Below, piece by piece: positions 1 to 7,757 of a stretch of 42,536 nucleotides of DNA. Every line of letters begins with the position of its first letter. The first letter of the stretch is position 1. The stretch covers positions 1 to 42,536 of the forward strand of contig JADCLI010000049.1 in assembly GCA_016803235.1 (NCBI GenBank), given 5' to 3'. Origin of the DNA: Pimelobacter simplex (lineage in GTDB: Bacteria > Actinomycetota > Actinomycetes > Propionibacteriales > Nocardioidaceae). A model generated the notes under the pieces. The model was not told where the DNA came from and made no database searches. It saw only the letters and a program-made list of their open reading frames with translations. The translations under genes and the position numbers were made by a program.

Positions 1-136
1 CGTCGCCGAAGTTGCTGATGTTGCCGCCGTCGATCCCACCGACGGCCTGGGCGGGGCTGCCCGTGAGGCCGAGGGTGCCGACGGCGAGGGCGGCGGTCGT
101 CAGACCCAGGATGTGCTTGCGGATCGAGGTGCTCAT
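1..136 (-). CDS. Secreted repeat protein paralogue, N-terminus only (cut by window edge)
   Basis: Only the first 45 codons lie in the window. The start codon is ATG at 136. The product begins with an Arg/Lys-containing N-terminus (MSTSIRKH), then a hydrophobic stretch ending in SPAQA at residues 27-31, a good type I signal-peptidase site. The mature start AVGGIDGGNISN is almost identical to those of the two complete upstream paralogues (322-2235 and 2315-4219), so this is the third member of a tandem family on the same strand. A purine-rich SD-like sequence lies just upstream, and a two-box promoter-like element lies at 185-228. Function is unknown; by analogy to the complete copies it should be an exported propeller-like protein. 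The assignment as a family member is secure; its full length cannot be seen. Confidence 0.85.
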   Translation of the reverse strand, partial: MSTSIRKHILGLTTAALAVGTLGLTGSPAQAVGGIDGGNISNFGD

Positions 137-184
137 GGTGGTACTCCCTGTGGCTGGTCGGGCGGGGCCCGGTTCGTTGTCGTT

Positions 185-228
185 GGGAGTAGGAGCAGCC
201 CGCGCCGGGGACCTTGCAGGTTTTCGGG
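185..228 (-). promoter_or_regulatory. Two-box promoter-like element, copy A
   Basis: Read on the minus strand, the site has AAAACCTGCAAGGTCCC, 12 unrelated bases, then CTCCTACTCCC. The same two boxes with the same 12-base gap occur at 2264-2307 upstream of the paralogue at 322-2235. Fixed spacing between two conserved boxes roughly 50-90 bases before the start codon looks like a -35/-10 pair of an alternative sigma factor, or a paired regulator site. The third paralogue (start at 4219) lacks it. Confidence 0.5.
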
Positions 229-265
229 GAATCTTTCTCCGGCTTCTCGCCGGGCTGGAAATGAC

Positions 266-300
266 ACGAACCGCCGGCCCCCCACGGGCCGGCGGTTCGT
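266..300 (-). terminator. Hairpin terminator after the 322-2235 gene
   Basis: There is a perfect 15-bp inverted repeat (ACGAACCGCCGGCCC at 266-280 and its complement at 286-300) with a 5-base loop. It sits 21 bases past the stop codon of the minus-strand gene and before the promoter element of the next paralogue. No strong U-run follows, as is common in actinobacteria. Confidence 0.8.
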
Positions 301-321
301 CGCCCTCCTCGGGCGGATGGG

Positions 322-2235
322 CTACTTGGCGGCGACGAGGCCGTCGATGGTGACCTTGCGGCCGTCCTTGCTGGTGACCTTGAGGGTGAGGTTGCCGGTC
401 TGGACGTTGGCGAAGTCGGCGAGGGCGATGGTGGCCTGGCCCTTGCCCTTGAGGCTGACCTTCTTGATCAGCTGGCCGTTCCAGTAGACCTTGACCTTGC
501 CGCCCTTCTTGGCCTTGGTGACGAGGAGGTCGAGGTGGCGGGCCTGGACGCCGGTGAGGGTGAGCTTGCGGCCCTTCTTCTTGGTGAGGGTGGTGGTGTT
601 GTTGAAGGCGCCGGCCTTGGCAAGGCGCTTCCACTTCTTGCCGTTCAGGGCGGTGTCGTCGAGCGGGATGGTGGTGCAGCGCTCCTCGGAGCGGAGGCCG
701 AGGTTGTTGGCCTTGTCGGTGCCCTGGGCCTGGAAGCAGTGGGTGCTGCCGAAGGTGCCGGCGAAGGGCTGGGAGGTGGTGGTCACGTTGTTGGCGATGA
801 CCTGCTGGGGTCCGAAGCCGCCGTTCCAGGGTGCGGTGCGGACCATGACGTCGGTGTTCTTGACTCCGGCGAGGGAGTCGGTGACGTTCCAGGCGACGTC
901 GAAGGTGGGGGAGGTGGTGAGGGTGCCGGGTGCGGTGATCTTGGCGGCGGGGCCGGCGATGTCGAGGAAGTCGGCCTGGACGTAGGAGTTGAAGCCGTTC
1001 TCGATGATGCCGACCGCGACGGCGTTGCCCTCGCGGTCCATGTCGGCTGCGAAGGCGCCGTCGGTGGCGCCGGCGTCGTACTGGCCCCAGGGGAGGACGG
1101 GGTTGGTGTGGTGGCGCAGGGTGAGCTGGTCGGCGTCGTTGTGCACGATGACCTGGTCGGCGCCGTCGGAGACCAGGCCGCGGTGCAGCTGGTGCGTGAC
1201 GGTGCCCGGGTCGAGCAGCATGGTGGTGCCGAAGGCCTGGTCCGGCTTGGCCACCGCGCCCCGGATCACGTAGGTCGTGTCGTCCTCGAACGCGCTCCAG
1301 CTGACCTGCATCGTCCCGTTCGGGCTCATCGCCAGGTCCCGGTAGGCCGTGCCGACCCCGATGGGCGAGACCAGCTCGGTGTTGCCGGCCGCGCCGGCGG
1401 CGCTGACCCGGGCGAGAGCGGCCCGCGGCCCGTTGTTCTCGAGGCCACCGAACAGGACGGCACCACGGCCGTCGTCGGCGAGCTCGGCTCGCGACTCCTG
1501 TGCCACCTGGCCGTTCCACAGCAGGGGCTGGGGCCCGAGCCACCCCACGCTCGCCGTACGGCGGGTCACCATCACGTCGCCCCCGTTCGCCGACGCGAAG
1601 TAGGACATCAGCACCTGCCCGGCGGGGTTCACGTCCAGCGAGGGCGCGTACTTGTGGGCGCCGAAGTCGTCGAGGACGGGTGCACCCTCCTTGGCCCAGG
1701 CGGCGGTCCGCACGCCGGTCACGTTGTCGTCCTCCGCCTGGTACGCGACGTGCACGCGGCCGGCGCCGTCCATGCCGGCGTCGATCGATTCGACGGTCTC
1801 GATGTCGACCGCGGGGCTGAGCAGCGTGGAGCCGTCCCAGCTGCCGTTGGCGAGGTAGCGCGAGCCGCGGACCTTGTGCTCGCCGCCGGTGGTCTGGTTC
1901 CACACGACGGCGAGGTCGCCGTTGTCGTTGGCCACGGCCTGGACGTCGTGGGCGTCGGTCACCGGCGCGGCCGTGACCTGCTTGGCGGCGGCCCAGACGC
2001 CGTCGGTGGCGATGGCGGCGTACACCTTGGTGCCGCCGACGACCGGCTTGGTCCAGGCGGCGAGCGCGTCGCCGTGGCCGAAGGCGGTGACGTCGACCGA
2101 GGTCGGGACGTCGCCGAAGTTGCTGATGTTGCCGCCGTCGATCCCACCGACGGCCTGGGCGGGAGTGCCGAGACCGAGGGAGAGGGTGCCGACGGCGAGG
2201 GCCGCAGTGGTCAGGCCGAGGAGCTGGGTGCGCAT
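322..2235 (-). CDS. Secreted propeller-like protein, tandem paralogue
   Basis: The protein has 637 residues. The ATG at 2235 is preceded by a GAAAGG ribosome-binding site. Residues 1-28 form a Sec signal peptide ending in AQA. Residues ~29-420 hold repeated short beta-strand units with patterns such as DALAAWTKP, DLAVVWNQ and QVLMSYF, typical of beta-propeller proteins. A middle segment (~430-520) looks like an Ig-like bacterial domain (AAKITAPGTLTTSPTFDVAWNV) containing CFQAQGTDKANN. The last ~110 residues are Lys/Gly-rich (KKGRKLTLTG, KVKVYWNGQLIKKV), probably a basic beta-sandwich. The protein is probably released or wall-associated. It is closely related to the genes at 2315-4219 and 1-136. 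No catalytic motif is recognised, so I name no enzymatic function. Confidence 0.88.
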   Translation of the reverse strand: MRTQLLGLTTAALAVGTLSLGLGTPAQAVGGIDGGNISNFGDVPTSVDVTAFGHGDALAAWTKPVVGGTKVYAAIATDGVWAAAKQVTAAPVTDAHDVQAVANDNGDLAVVWNQTTGGEHKVRGSRYLANGSWDGSTLLSPAVDIETVESIDAGMDGAGRVHVAYQAEDDNVTGVRTAAWAKEGAPVLDDFGAHKYAPSLDVNPAGQVLMSYFASANGGDVMVTRRTASVGWLGPQPLLWNGQVAQESRAELADDGRGAVLFGGLENNGPRAALARVSAAGAAGNTELVSPIGVGTAYRDLAMSPNGTMQVSWSAFEDDTTYVIRGAVAKPDQAFGTTMLLDPGTVTHQLHRGLVSDGADQVIVHNDADQLTLRHHTNPVLPWGQYDAGATDGAFAADMDREGNAVAVGIIENGFNSYVQADFLDIAGPAAKITAPGTLTTSPTFDVAWNVTDSLAGVKNTDVMVRTAPWNGGFGPQQVIANNVTTTSQPFAGTFGSTHCFQAQGTDKANNLGLRSEERCTTIPLDDTALNGKKWKRLAKAGAFNNTTTLTKKKGRKLTLTGVQARHLDLLVTKAKKGGKVKVYWNGQLIKKVSLKGKGQATIALADFANVQTGNLTLKVTSKDGRKVTIDGLVAAK

Positions 2236-2263
2236 CGTGGTGCCTTTCGTGGAGGAGGCGGAC

Positions 2264-2307
2264 GGGAGTAGGAGGGTCCGGCCGCCGGGACCTTGCAGGT
2301 TTTCGGG
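2264..2307 (-). promoter_or_regulatory. Two-box promoter-like element, copy B
   Basis: On the minus strand this carries the same AAAACCTGCAAGGTCCC box, a 12-base gap of different sequence, and CTCCTACTCCC, ending about 28 bases before the ATG at 2235. It fills most of the 79-base gap between the two complete paralogues. That argues the downstream gene has its own promoter rather than relying only on read-through. Confidence 0.5.
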
Positions 2308-2314
2308 AGGCGGA

Positions 2315-4219
2315 TCAGGACTTGGCGACGACGAGGCCGTCGATGGCGACCTTGCGGCCGTCCCTGCTGGTGACCTTGAGGGTGAGGTCGCCGGTCTGGA
2401 CGTTGGGGAAGTCGGCGAGGGCGATGGTGGCCTGGCCCTTGCCCTTGAGGCTGACCTTCTTGATCAGCTGGCCGTTCCAGAGGACCTTGACCTTGCCGCC
2501 CTTCTTCGCCCTCGACACGAGGAGGTCGAGGTGGCGGGCCTGGACGCCGGAGAGGGTGAGCTTGCGGCCCTTCTTCTTGGTGAGGGTGGTGGTGTTGTTG
2601 AAGGCGCCGGCCTTGGCGATCCGCTTCCACTTCTTGCCGTTCAGGGCGGTGTCGTCGAGCGGGACGGTGGTGCAGCGCTCCTCGGAGCGGAGGCCGAGGT
2701 TGCCGGTCTTGTCGGTCGCCTGCACCTGGAAGCAGTGGGTGCTGCCGAGGCTGCCGCTGAACTGCAGCGACGACCCGGCCACGTCGTTGCCGATCACCTG
2801 CTGCGGGCCGAAGCCGCCGTTCCAAGCCGCGGTGCGGACCATGACGTCGGTGCTCTTCACGCCGGCCAGGGAGTCGGTGGCCGTCCATGCCACGGGGACG
2901 GCGGCCGAGGTGGCCTGAGCCCCCGGTGCCGTGAGGACCGCGGCGGGTCCGGCGAGGTCGAGGAAGCGCGCCTGCACGTACGACGAGAAGCCGGCCTCCT
3001 CCGCGCCGACGGTGACGACGTTGCCCTCCGGGTCCATGTCGGCGGCGACCAGGTCGTCGGCAGGCCCGGCGGCGTAGGTGGAGAACAGGTGGATCGGGTT
3101 GGTCCGGTAGCGCACGGTCAGCGCACCGTTCCCGTTGTGCACGACGGCCTGGAAGCCGCGGTCGGACAGCAGCGGGTGGAGCCGGTCGATGTTCTCGGTG
3201 TCCGCCTGGACGGTGCCCCACGGGCTCCACGCGCCGCTGCCGTTGCGGACGGTGGAGCGGACCACGACCTGGTTGTCGACGAAGCTGCTCCAGCCGGCGA
3301 TCGCCCGGCCGTCGGGGTTGACGGACACGGCCAGGTGGGAGGCGGTGACGCCCTCCGGCGAGATCGGGGTGGGGGTGCCCAGCCCGTCCGGGCCGACCTC
3401 GACCGCGGTGGCCCGCAGTGCTGCCTCCTTGCTGATGAACAGCACGGTCGCGGTCCCGTCGTCGGCGCTGTCGGCGACGTACTGGATGCCCACCTCGTGC
3501 GGCCACTCGAGCATCTCCGGGGCGGTCCACCCGGTGGTCGGCGTGCGCCGGCTGACCTCGAGGACGTCGTCGCCCTCGAAGGAGCTCCGGTAGGCGACGG
3601 TGGCGACGCCCGACGGTGACACGGTGATCGCGGCGTCCTGCCCGAGGCCGTCGATCAGGTCGTCGACCGGCTGCTGGCCCTCGGCCCACGTGGTCACCCG
3701 CAGCGGGACGTTGACGCCGAGGTGGAGCGAGTTGGCGACGTACACCCGGCCGGCGTCGTCCATCACGACCTCGGTCCGCTCGACCTCGTCGGACTCGCCG
3801 CTGAGGGGCGTCGAGCCGTCCCAGGTGCCGTTGCCGGTGTAGCGCGAGCCCCGGACCCGTTCCTTGCCGCCGATCAGCTGGGTCCACACCACGGCCACGT
3901 CGCCGGAGCGGTTCGCCACGACGTGGGCGTCCGACGCCCCCTCGACGGCGGCCTGGGTGACGAACTGCGGTGCCGACCAGACCCCGTCGGTGGCGAAGGA
4001 CGCGTAGACGCGGGAGCCCCCGGCGGTGGGCCGGGTCCAGGCGGCGACAGCGTCGCCGGGGCCGGTGGCGACGACGTCCACGGAGGTGGGTACGTCGCCG
4101 TTGTTGCTGATGTTGCCGCCGTCGATGCCGCCGACGGCGTGCGCGGGGGCGGAGAGTCCGAGGGAGAGCGTGCCGGCGGCGAGCGTTGCGGTCGTCAGTC
4201 CGAGAAGCTGGGTGCGCAT
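2315..4219 (-). CDS. Secreted propeller-like protein, first tandem paralogue
   Basis: The protein has 634 residues. The open frame continues far upstream, but the start is set at the ATG at 4219, where a signal peptide (MRTQLLGLTTATLAAGTLSL, cleavage after AHA at 26-28) and a GAAAGG ribosome-binding site occur exactly as in the paralogue at 322-2235. Architecture matches: propeller-like repeats (VAVVWTQ, RAIAGWSS), an Ig-like segment with CFQVQATDKTGN, and a Lys/Gly-rich C-terminal domain almost identical to the neighbour's. The central repeats differ much more than the two ends. It is divergent from the LuxR-type regulator at 4484. Function unknown; exported location well supported. Confidence 0.88.
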   Translation of the reverse strand: MRTQLLGLTTATLAAGTLSLGLSAPAHAVGGIDGGNISNNGDVPTSVDVVATGPGDAVAAWTRPTAGGSRVYASFATDGVWSAPQFVTQAAVEGASDAHVVANRSGDVAVVWTQLIGGKERVRGSRYTGNGTWDGSTPLSGESDEVERTEVVMDDAGRVYVANSLHLGVNVPLRVTTWAEGQQPVDDLIDGLGQDAAITVSPSGVATVAYRSSFEGDDVLEVSRRTPTTGWTAPEMLEWPHEVGIQYVADSADDGTATVLFISKEAALRATAVEVGPDGLGTPTPISPEGVTASHLAVSVNPDGRAIAGWSSFVDNQVVVRSTVRNGSGAWSPWGTVQADTENIDRLHPLLSDRGFQAVVHNGNGALTVRYRTNPIHLFSTYAAGPADDLVAADMDPEGNVVTVGAEEAGFSSYVQARFLDLAGPAAVLTAPGAQATSAAVPVAWTATDSLAGVKSTDVMVRTAAWNGGFGPQQVIGNDVAGSSLQFSGSLGSTHCFQVQATDKTGNLGLRSEERCTTVPLDDTALNGKKWKRIAKAGAFNNTTTLTKKKGRKLTLSGVQARHLDLLVSRAKKGGKVKVLWNGQLIKKVSLKGKGQATIALADFPNVQTGDLTLKVTSRDGRKVAIDGLVVAKS

Positions 4220-4471
4220 CGTGGTGCCTTTCGAGTGGAGCCCTGGGGGGATCGGGCTGGTGACACCCACGCTCGCCGCCGGCGGGGTCCGGCCACATCC
4301 GCGCGCACCACGCAACCAACGCGCGGCAGCACGGACACAACACGGAGCCGAGGTCCGGCGAAGTGGTTTCGAGACGCGTCGCCCGCTCCTCGCAGGCTCG
4401 GCGCGATCCGACGCTCCTCGACCCGTCGCCGAGTTGCGCGCGTTCGCGAGCTCACGCGCGGCGGCGCCGCC

Positions 4472-4477
4472 TACGAT
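4472..4477 (+). promoter_or_regulatory. -10 hexamer TACGAT, leaderless promoter of the LuxR-type gene
   Basis: TACGAT fits the actinobacterial TANNNT consensus and ends seven bases before the GTG at 4484. A transcript would therefore begin at the start codon itself. No clear -35 box was found. Confidence 0.55.
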
Positions 4478-4483
4478 GCCGAC

Positions 4484-7300
4484 GTGCGCTCGCCCGTGCT
4501 CGTCTCTCGGACCCTCGAACGGGCGCGCCTCAGGGGCGCCCTCGACAGTCTGCGGGAGGGGCGTGGCGGGCTCTGGGTGCTGCGCGGCGACCCCGGGATC
4601 GGGAAGTCCCGCCTCGCGGCCGCGCTCGCGGCGAAGGCGGCCGAGCAGGGGTTCGAGGTGCTGTCCGGGCGCGCCGTCCCCTCCGGTACGCCGACCCCGC
4701 TCCGCCCGCTCAGCGAGGCGCTCCTCGGCTGGCTGCGCACCCATGAGGTCCCGAAGGACGGCCTGCTGGCGCCGTACCTGCCCACGCTGGCGCGGCTCGC
4801 GCCCCAGCTCGGCCCGGTCGCGCCCGACGGTGCGTCCTCGGTGATGCTGCTCGGCGAGGGCCTGCTGCGGCTGGCCCGGACGGTCCCGGCTGCGGGGATG
4901 GTGCTCGTCGTCGAGGACCTGCACTGGGCCGACCCGGAGACGCTGGCGCTGGTGGAGTACCTCGGCGACAACACCCGCGAGTTCCCGCTCCTCGTCGTCA
5001 TGACGAGCCGCCTGCACGAGTCGCCGGTCGCGAACGAGCTGGTCGCCATGCTGGAGCGACGGGGCTCCGCCGAGATCGTCGAGCTGGCGCCGATGGCCGA
5101 CGACGACATCGCCGCGATGGCGCGGGCCTGTCTCGAGGACGAGCCCTCGGAGGAGGTGGTGGCCTGGCTGCAGACGTACAGCGCCGGGTACCCGCTCTTC
5201 GTCGAGGAGATGCTCGCCGACCTGCGCGACGCCGGTCTCCTCGAGGGCCCGCTCCCGGTGATGGTGCCGCGCCCGTTCGCCCGTTCCGTCGAGGGTCGCC
5301 TGGCGGAGGTCGGACCGGCTGCGCGGGAGGTCGCGATGGCCGCCGCGATGCTCGGGCCCGAGTTCGACTGGCGGCTGGTCGCCGCGGCGCTCACGCTCTC
5401 CGATGCCGACATCGCCGACGCGCTGCGCGCGCTGCGCGACCAGCGACTCGTCGTCGCGGCGCCGCCCGACCGGTTCGCGTTCCGCCACGCGTTGACCCGC
5501 GAGGCGGTGCTCTCCGGACTGCTCGCCCCGGAGCGCTCACGCCTCGCGGGGCAGCTCGCCTCGGCGCTCGCTGACCAGGGCACGGACGCGGCGGGCACCG
5601 CCGAGGACCACCGCCAGCTCGCGGAGCTGTTCGAGGCCGCCGGCGACGATGCCCGCGCGGTCGGGCTGTGGCTGGCCACCGCGCGCGACGCGCTCGACCG
5701 GGGTGCGCTGGTCAGCGCCCGCCAGGCGCTCGCGCGTGCGTTGCAGCGCAGTACGCCCGGCAGCGAGCTCGAGAGTCGGGTGCGCGAGGCCGAGGTCGAG
5801 GTGCACGCGCTCGCGGGCGACGTACCCCGTGCGCTGGAGGCGGGGGAGCGGCTCACCGCCGAGCTCGCCGACGAACCGGGCCGGCTGGCCGCCGTACGGC
5901 TGAGGTTGGCGCGGGCCCTGCTCGCGGGTGGCCGCTGGGACGAGGCGGAGACCATGCTGGCGGCCGCGGCGGGACACGACCCGGTGCACGAGCACGTGCT
6001 CTCCGCGCGCCTCGCGCTCGGCCGGGAGGACGACCTCGCCGCCGCCGAGCGGGCGTCGGCCGCGCTGGCCGCGGTGGGGGAGGACCGGCCCGAGATCGCC
6101 TGCGAGGCGTGGGAGGTGCTCGGGCGCGCGACCCGGGCGCGCGACCACGTCGCCGGCGAGGAGGCGTTCGAGGCGGGCTACCGGCTCGCCGACGCCCACG
6201 ACCTGCCGCTGTGGCGCTGCCGCCTGCTCGCCGCGCTCGGGGCGCTGGACCTCGCCGCGCGCCGACCCACCGAGGACCGGCTGGTCGCCGCCCGCCGGGT
6301 CGCGCTCGACAGCGGCGCGATCGCCGTCGCGGCGCGGATCGAGATCGACCTCAACCTGGTGCGGATGCGCTACCTCGACCTCGACGACGCGATGGCCGCG
6401 ATCGACAATGCGATCACCATGATGAGCCGGCTGCGGCTGCCCGAGCTGCCGATGGCGTACCTGCTGCGGGCAGCGACCCACGGCCTCGCCGGACGGGCCG
6501 AGGCCATGGAGGCCGACGTCGCCACCGCCAGCGCGATGCCGATGGACGAGGCGCTGCGCCTGGTCGGGATCCCCGGCCACATCCGCTCGTTCGTCGCCCT
6601 CGCCCACGGTCGGTACGACGAGGCGCGGGCCGAGCTCGCGACCGCGATGGACTACCACCGCCGCTCGCCGAGCCTGCCCTTCTCCCTGCGCGGGTTCTGG
6701 GCACTGCTCGAGACCGCGCTCGGCGACGGTGCGGCCGCGCGGGAGGAGGTGCGCACCGGGCCGCAGGCCAACAGTCCCCACAACGCCTTCGCGCTGCGGT
6801 ACGCCGATGCCATCGCCCTCGGACGCGACGGTGACACCGTCGCCGCGGACCGGGTCTTCGCCGACGCCGAGTGGGGCCTGCCCGGTCGCGAGCCGTGGCC
6901 CGAGCTGCATGCCCGGCTGCTCGTCGCGATCGCCGCGGCCCGCGACGGCTGGGGCACCCCGGAGCCCTGGTTCCGGCACTGCCTCGACGGGCTGGTCGGC
7001 TACGGCCTGACCGAGGCCGCGTCGGGGTGTCGGGTCGCGATGCGGGAGGCCGGCTTCGCCGTACCCCGGAAGGCGGCGGGCGCGCAGCGGGTCCCCACCC
7101 ACCTGCAGCGTCTGGGCGTCACCGCCCGCGAGCACGACGTCCTCGGCCTGGTCGCGGAGGGGCTGCAGAACAAGCAGATCGCCGACCGGCTCCATCTCTC
7201 GGTGCGCACCGTGGAGACCCATGTGGCGCGGCTGCTCCAGCGCACCGGCTGCGCCGACCGCGGCGAGCTCGCGGCCCACCTGGCCCCGCCGGTCCACTAG
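4484..7300 (+). CDS. LuxR-family transcriptional regulator with AAA ATPase domain (LAL/MalT type)
   Basis: The protein has 938 residues. GTG at 4484 is chosen because the conserved ATPase region starts right after it (SRTLERARLRGALDSL) and a TACGAT -10 box sits seven bases upstream. Walker A is GDPGIGKS at 35-42. Walker B is LVVEDLHWAD at about 141-150, the form typical of large ATP-binding LuxR regulators. The middle (~300-860) is Ala/Leu/Arg-rich helical repeat, probably TPR-like. The C-terminus (~877-935) is a LuxR helix-turn-helix with LTAREHDVL-like and NKQIADRLHLSVRTVETHV motifs. Such proteins activate transcription after an inducer engages the helical region. It is divergent from the secreted tandem genes, which makes those likely targets (inference). 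Its stop shares the palindrome CTAG (7297-7300) with the convergent gene. Confidence 0.9.
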   Translation: MRSPVLVSRTLERARLRGALDSLREGRGGLWVLRGDPGIGKSRLAAALAAKAAEQGFEVLSGRAVPSGTPTPLRPLSEALLGWLRTHEVPKDGLLAPYLPTLARLAPQLGPVAPDGASSVMLLGEGLLRLARTVPAAGMVLVVEDLHWADPETLALVEYLGDNTREFPLLVVMTSRLHESPVANELVAMLERRGSAEIVELAPMADDDIAAMARACLEDEPSEEVVAWLQTYSAGYPLFVEEMLADLRDAGLLEGPLPVMVPRPFARSVEGRLAEVGPAAREVAMAAAMLGPEFDWRLVAAALTLSDADIADALRALRDQRLVVAAPPDRFAFRHALTREAVLSGLLAPERSRLAGQLASALADQGTDAAGTAEDHRQLAELFEAAGDDARAVGLWLATARDALDRGALVSARQALARALQRSTPGSELESRVREAEVEVHALAGDVPRALEAGERLTAELADEPGRLAAVRLRLARALLAGGRWDEAETMLAAAAGHDPVHEHVLSARLALGREDDLAAAERASAALAAVGEDRPEIACEAWEVLGRATRARDHVAGEEAFEAGYRLADAHDLPLWRCRLLAALGALDLAARRPTEDRLVAARRVALDSGAIAVAARIEIDLNLVRMRYLDLDDAMAAIDNAITMMSRLRLPELPMAYLLRAATHGLAGRAEAMEADVATASAMPMDEALRLVGIPGHIRSFVALAHGRYDEARAELATAMDYHRRSPSLPFSLRGFWALLETALGDGAAAREEVRTGPQANSPHNAFALRYADAIALGRDGDTVAADRVFADAEWGLPGREPWPELHARLLVAIAAARDGWGTPEPWFRHCLDGLVGYGLTEAASGCRVAMREAGFAVPRKAAGAQRVPTHLQRLGVTAREHDVLGLVAEGLQNKQIADRLHLSVRTVETHVARLLQRTGCADRGELAAHLAPPVH

Positions 7301-7602
7301 AGGGTGATGCTCGGCCGAGCCGCCAGGCCCAGGTCCTCGACCGCCTCCAGACGCTCGCACCACCACGACCGGGCGGTGTCGTGGATCCCCGGCTCGAGCG
7401 CCGCCTCCAGGTCCGGTACGGCGGCCGCGTCGGCCAGCTCCACGACGACCGTGCAGCGGTCGTGGTCGGCGCCCAGCAGCCACCGGCTGGTCACGAACCC
7501 CGGCAGCCGGCGCAGCCACGGCGCGACCTCGCTGCGGAGCCGGGCCAGTACCTCGTCGCTGCGGTCCGGCACGAGGACGAGGGTCGCCAGGAGCGTCGTC
7601 AT
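7297..7602 (-). CDS. Small ferredoxin-fold protein, antibiotic biosynthesis monooxygenase-like
   Basis: The 101-residue product has the ABM/dimeric alpha-beta barrel pattern: an initial strand (TTLLATLVLVPDR), a helix (DEVLARLRSEVAPWLR), then LPGFVTSRWLLGADHDRCTVVVELADAAAV and a long helix. Such proteins form dimers that may act on small aromatic substrates or haem, but no active-site residues can be assigned. The ATG at 7602 has GGAG close upstream. It is convergent with the LuxR-type gene and overlaps it by 4 bases at CTAG, so no terminator fits between them. Family assignment is moderate. Confidence 0.65.
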   Translation of the reverse strand: MTTLLATLVLVPDRSDEVLARLRSEVAPWLRRLPGFVTSRWLLGADHDRCTVVVELADAAAVPDLEAALEPGIHDTARSWWCERLEAVEDLGLAARPSITL

Positions 7603-7670
7603 GGCTCCAGCGTCGTGGTCGGGGCCGGGTGCTACATCCGTGGCCGGTACGGACTCAAGAAATCCGCCCG

Positions 7671-7695
7671 GAAGTCACGAGACGGCGATGACTTC
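7671..7695. promoter_or_regulatory. Inverted repeat GAAGTCA-N11-TGACTTC between divergent genes
   Basis: A perfect 7-bp dyad lies in the 155-base gap between the minus-strand gene ending its 5' side at 7602 and the gene starting at 7758. Outer CCGG copies extend it imperfectly. Centre spacing of about 18 bases suits a dimeric repressor. No cognate regulator is identified. Confidence 0.3.
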
Positions 7696-7757
7696 TGCCG
7701 GTGGTCCGGGTCACAGTGGGAAGGGCCAGATCGGCGAGCCGTGCGCGAGGAGGAACG

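Noticed and set aside
2275..2292. Small GGTCC/GGACC palindrome considered as a terminator after the 2315-4219 gene
   Set aside because: The stem needs a bulge and leaves no workable loop, and it lies inside the spacer of the two-box element.
3722..4483. N-terminal extension of the LuxR-type regulator
   Set aside because: It would run antisense through a secreted paralogue, and the conserved ATPase domain and a -10 box fit the GTG at 4484.
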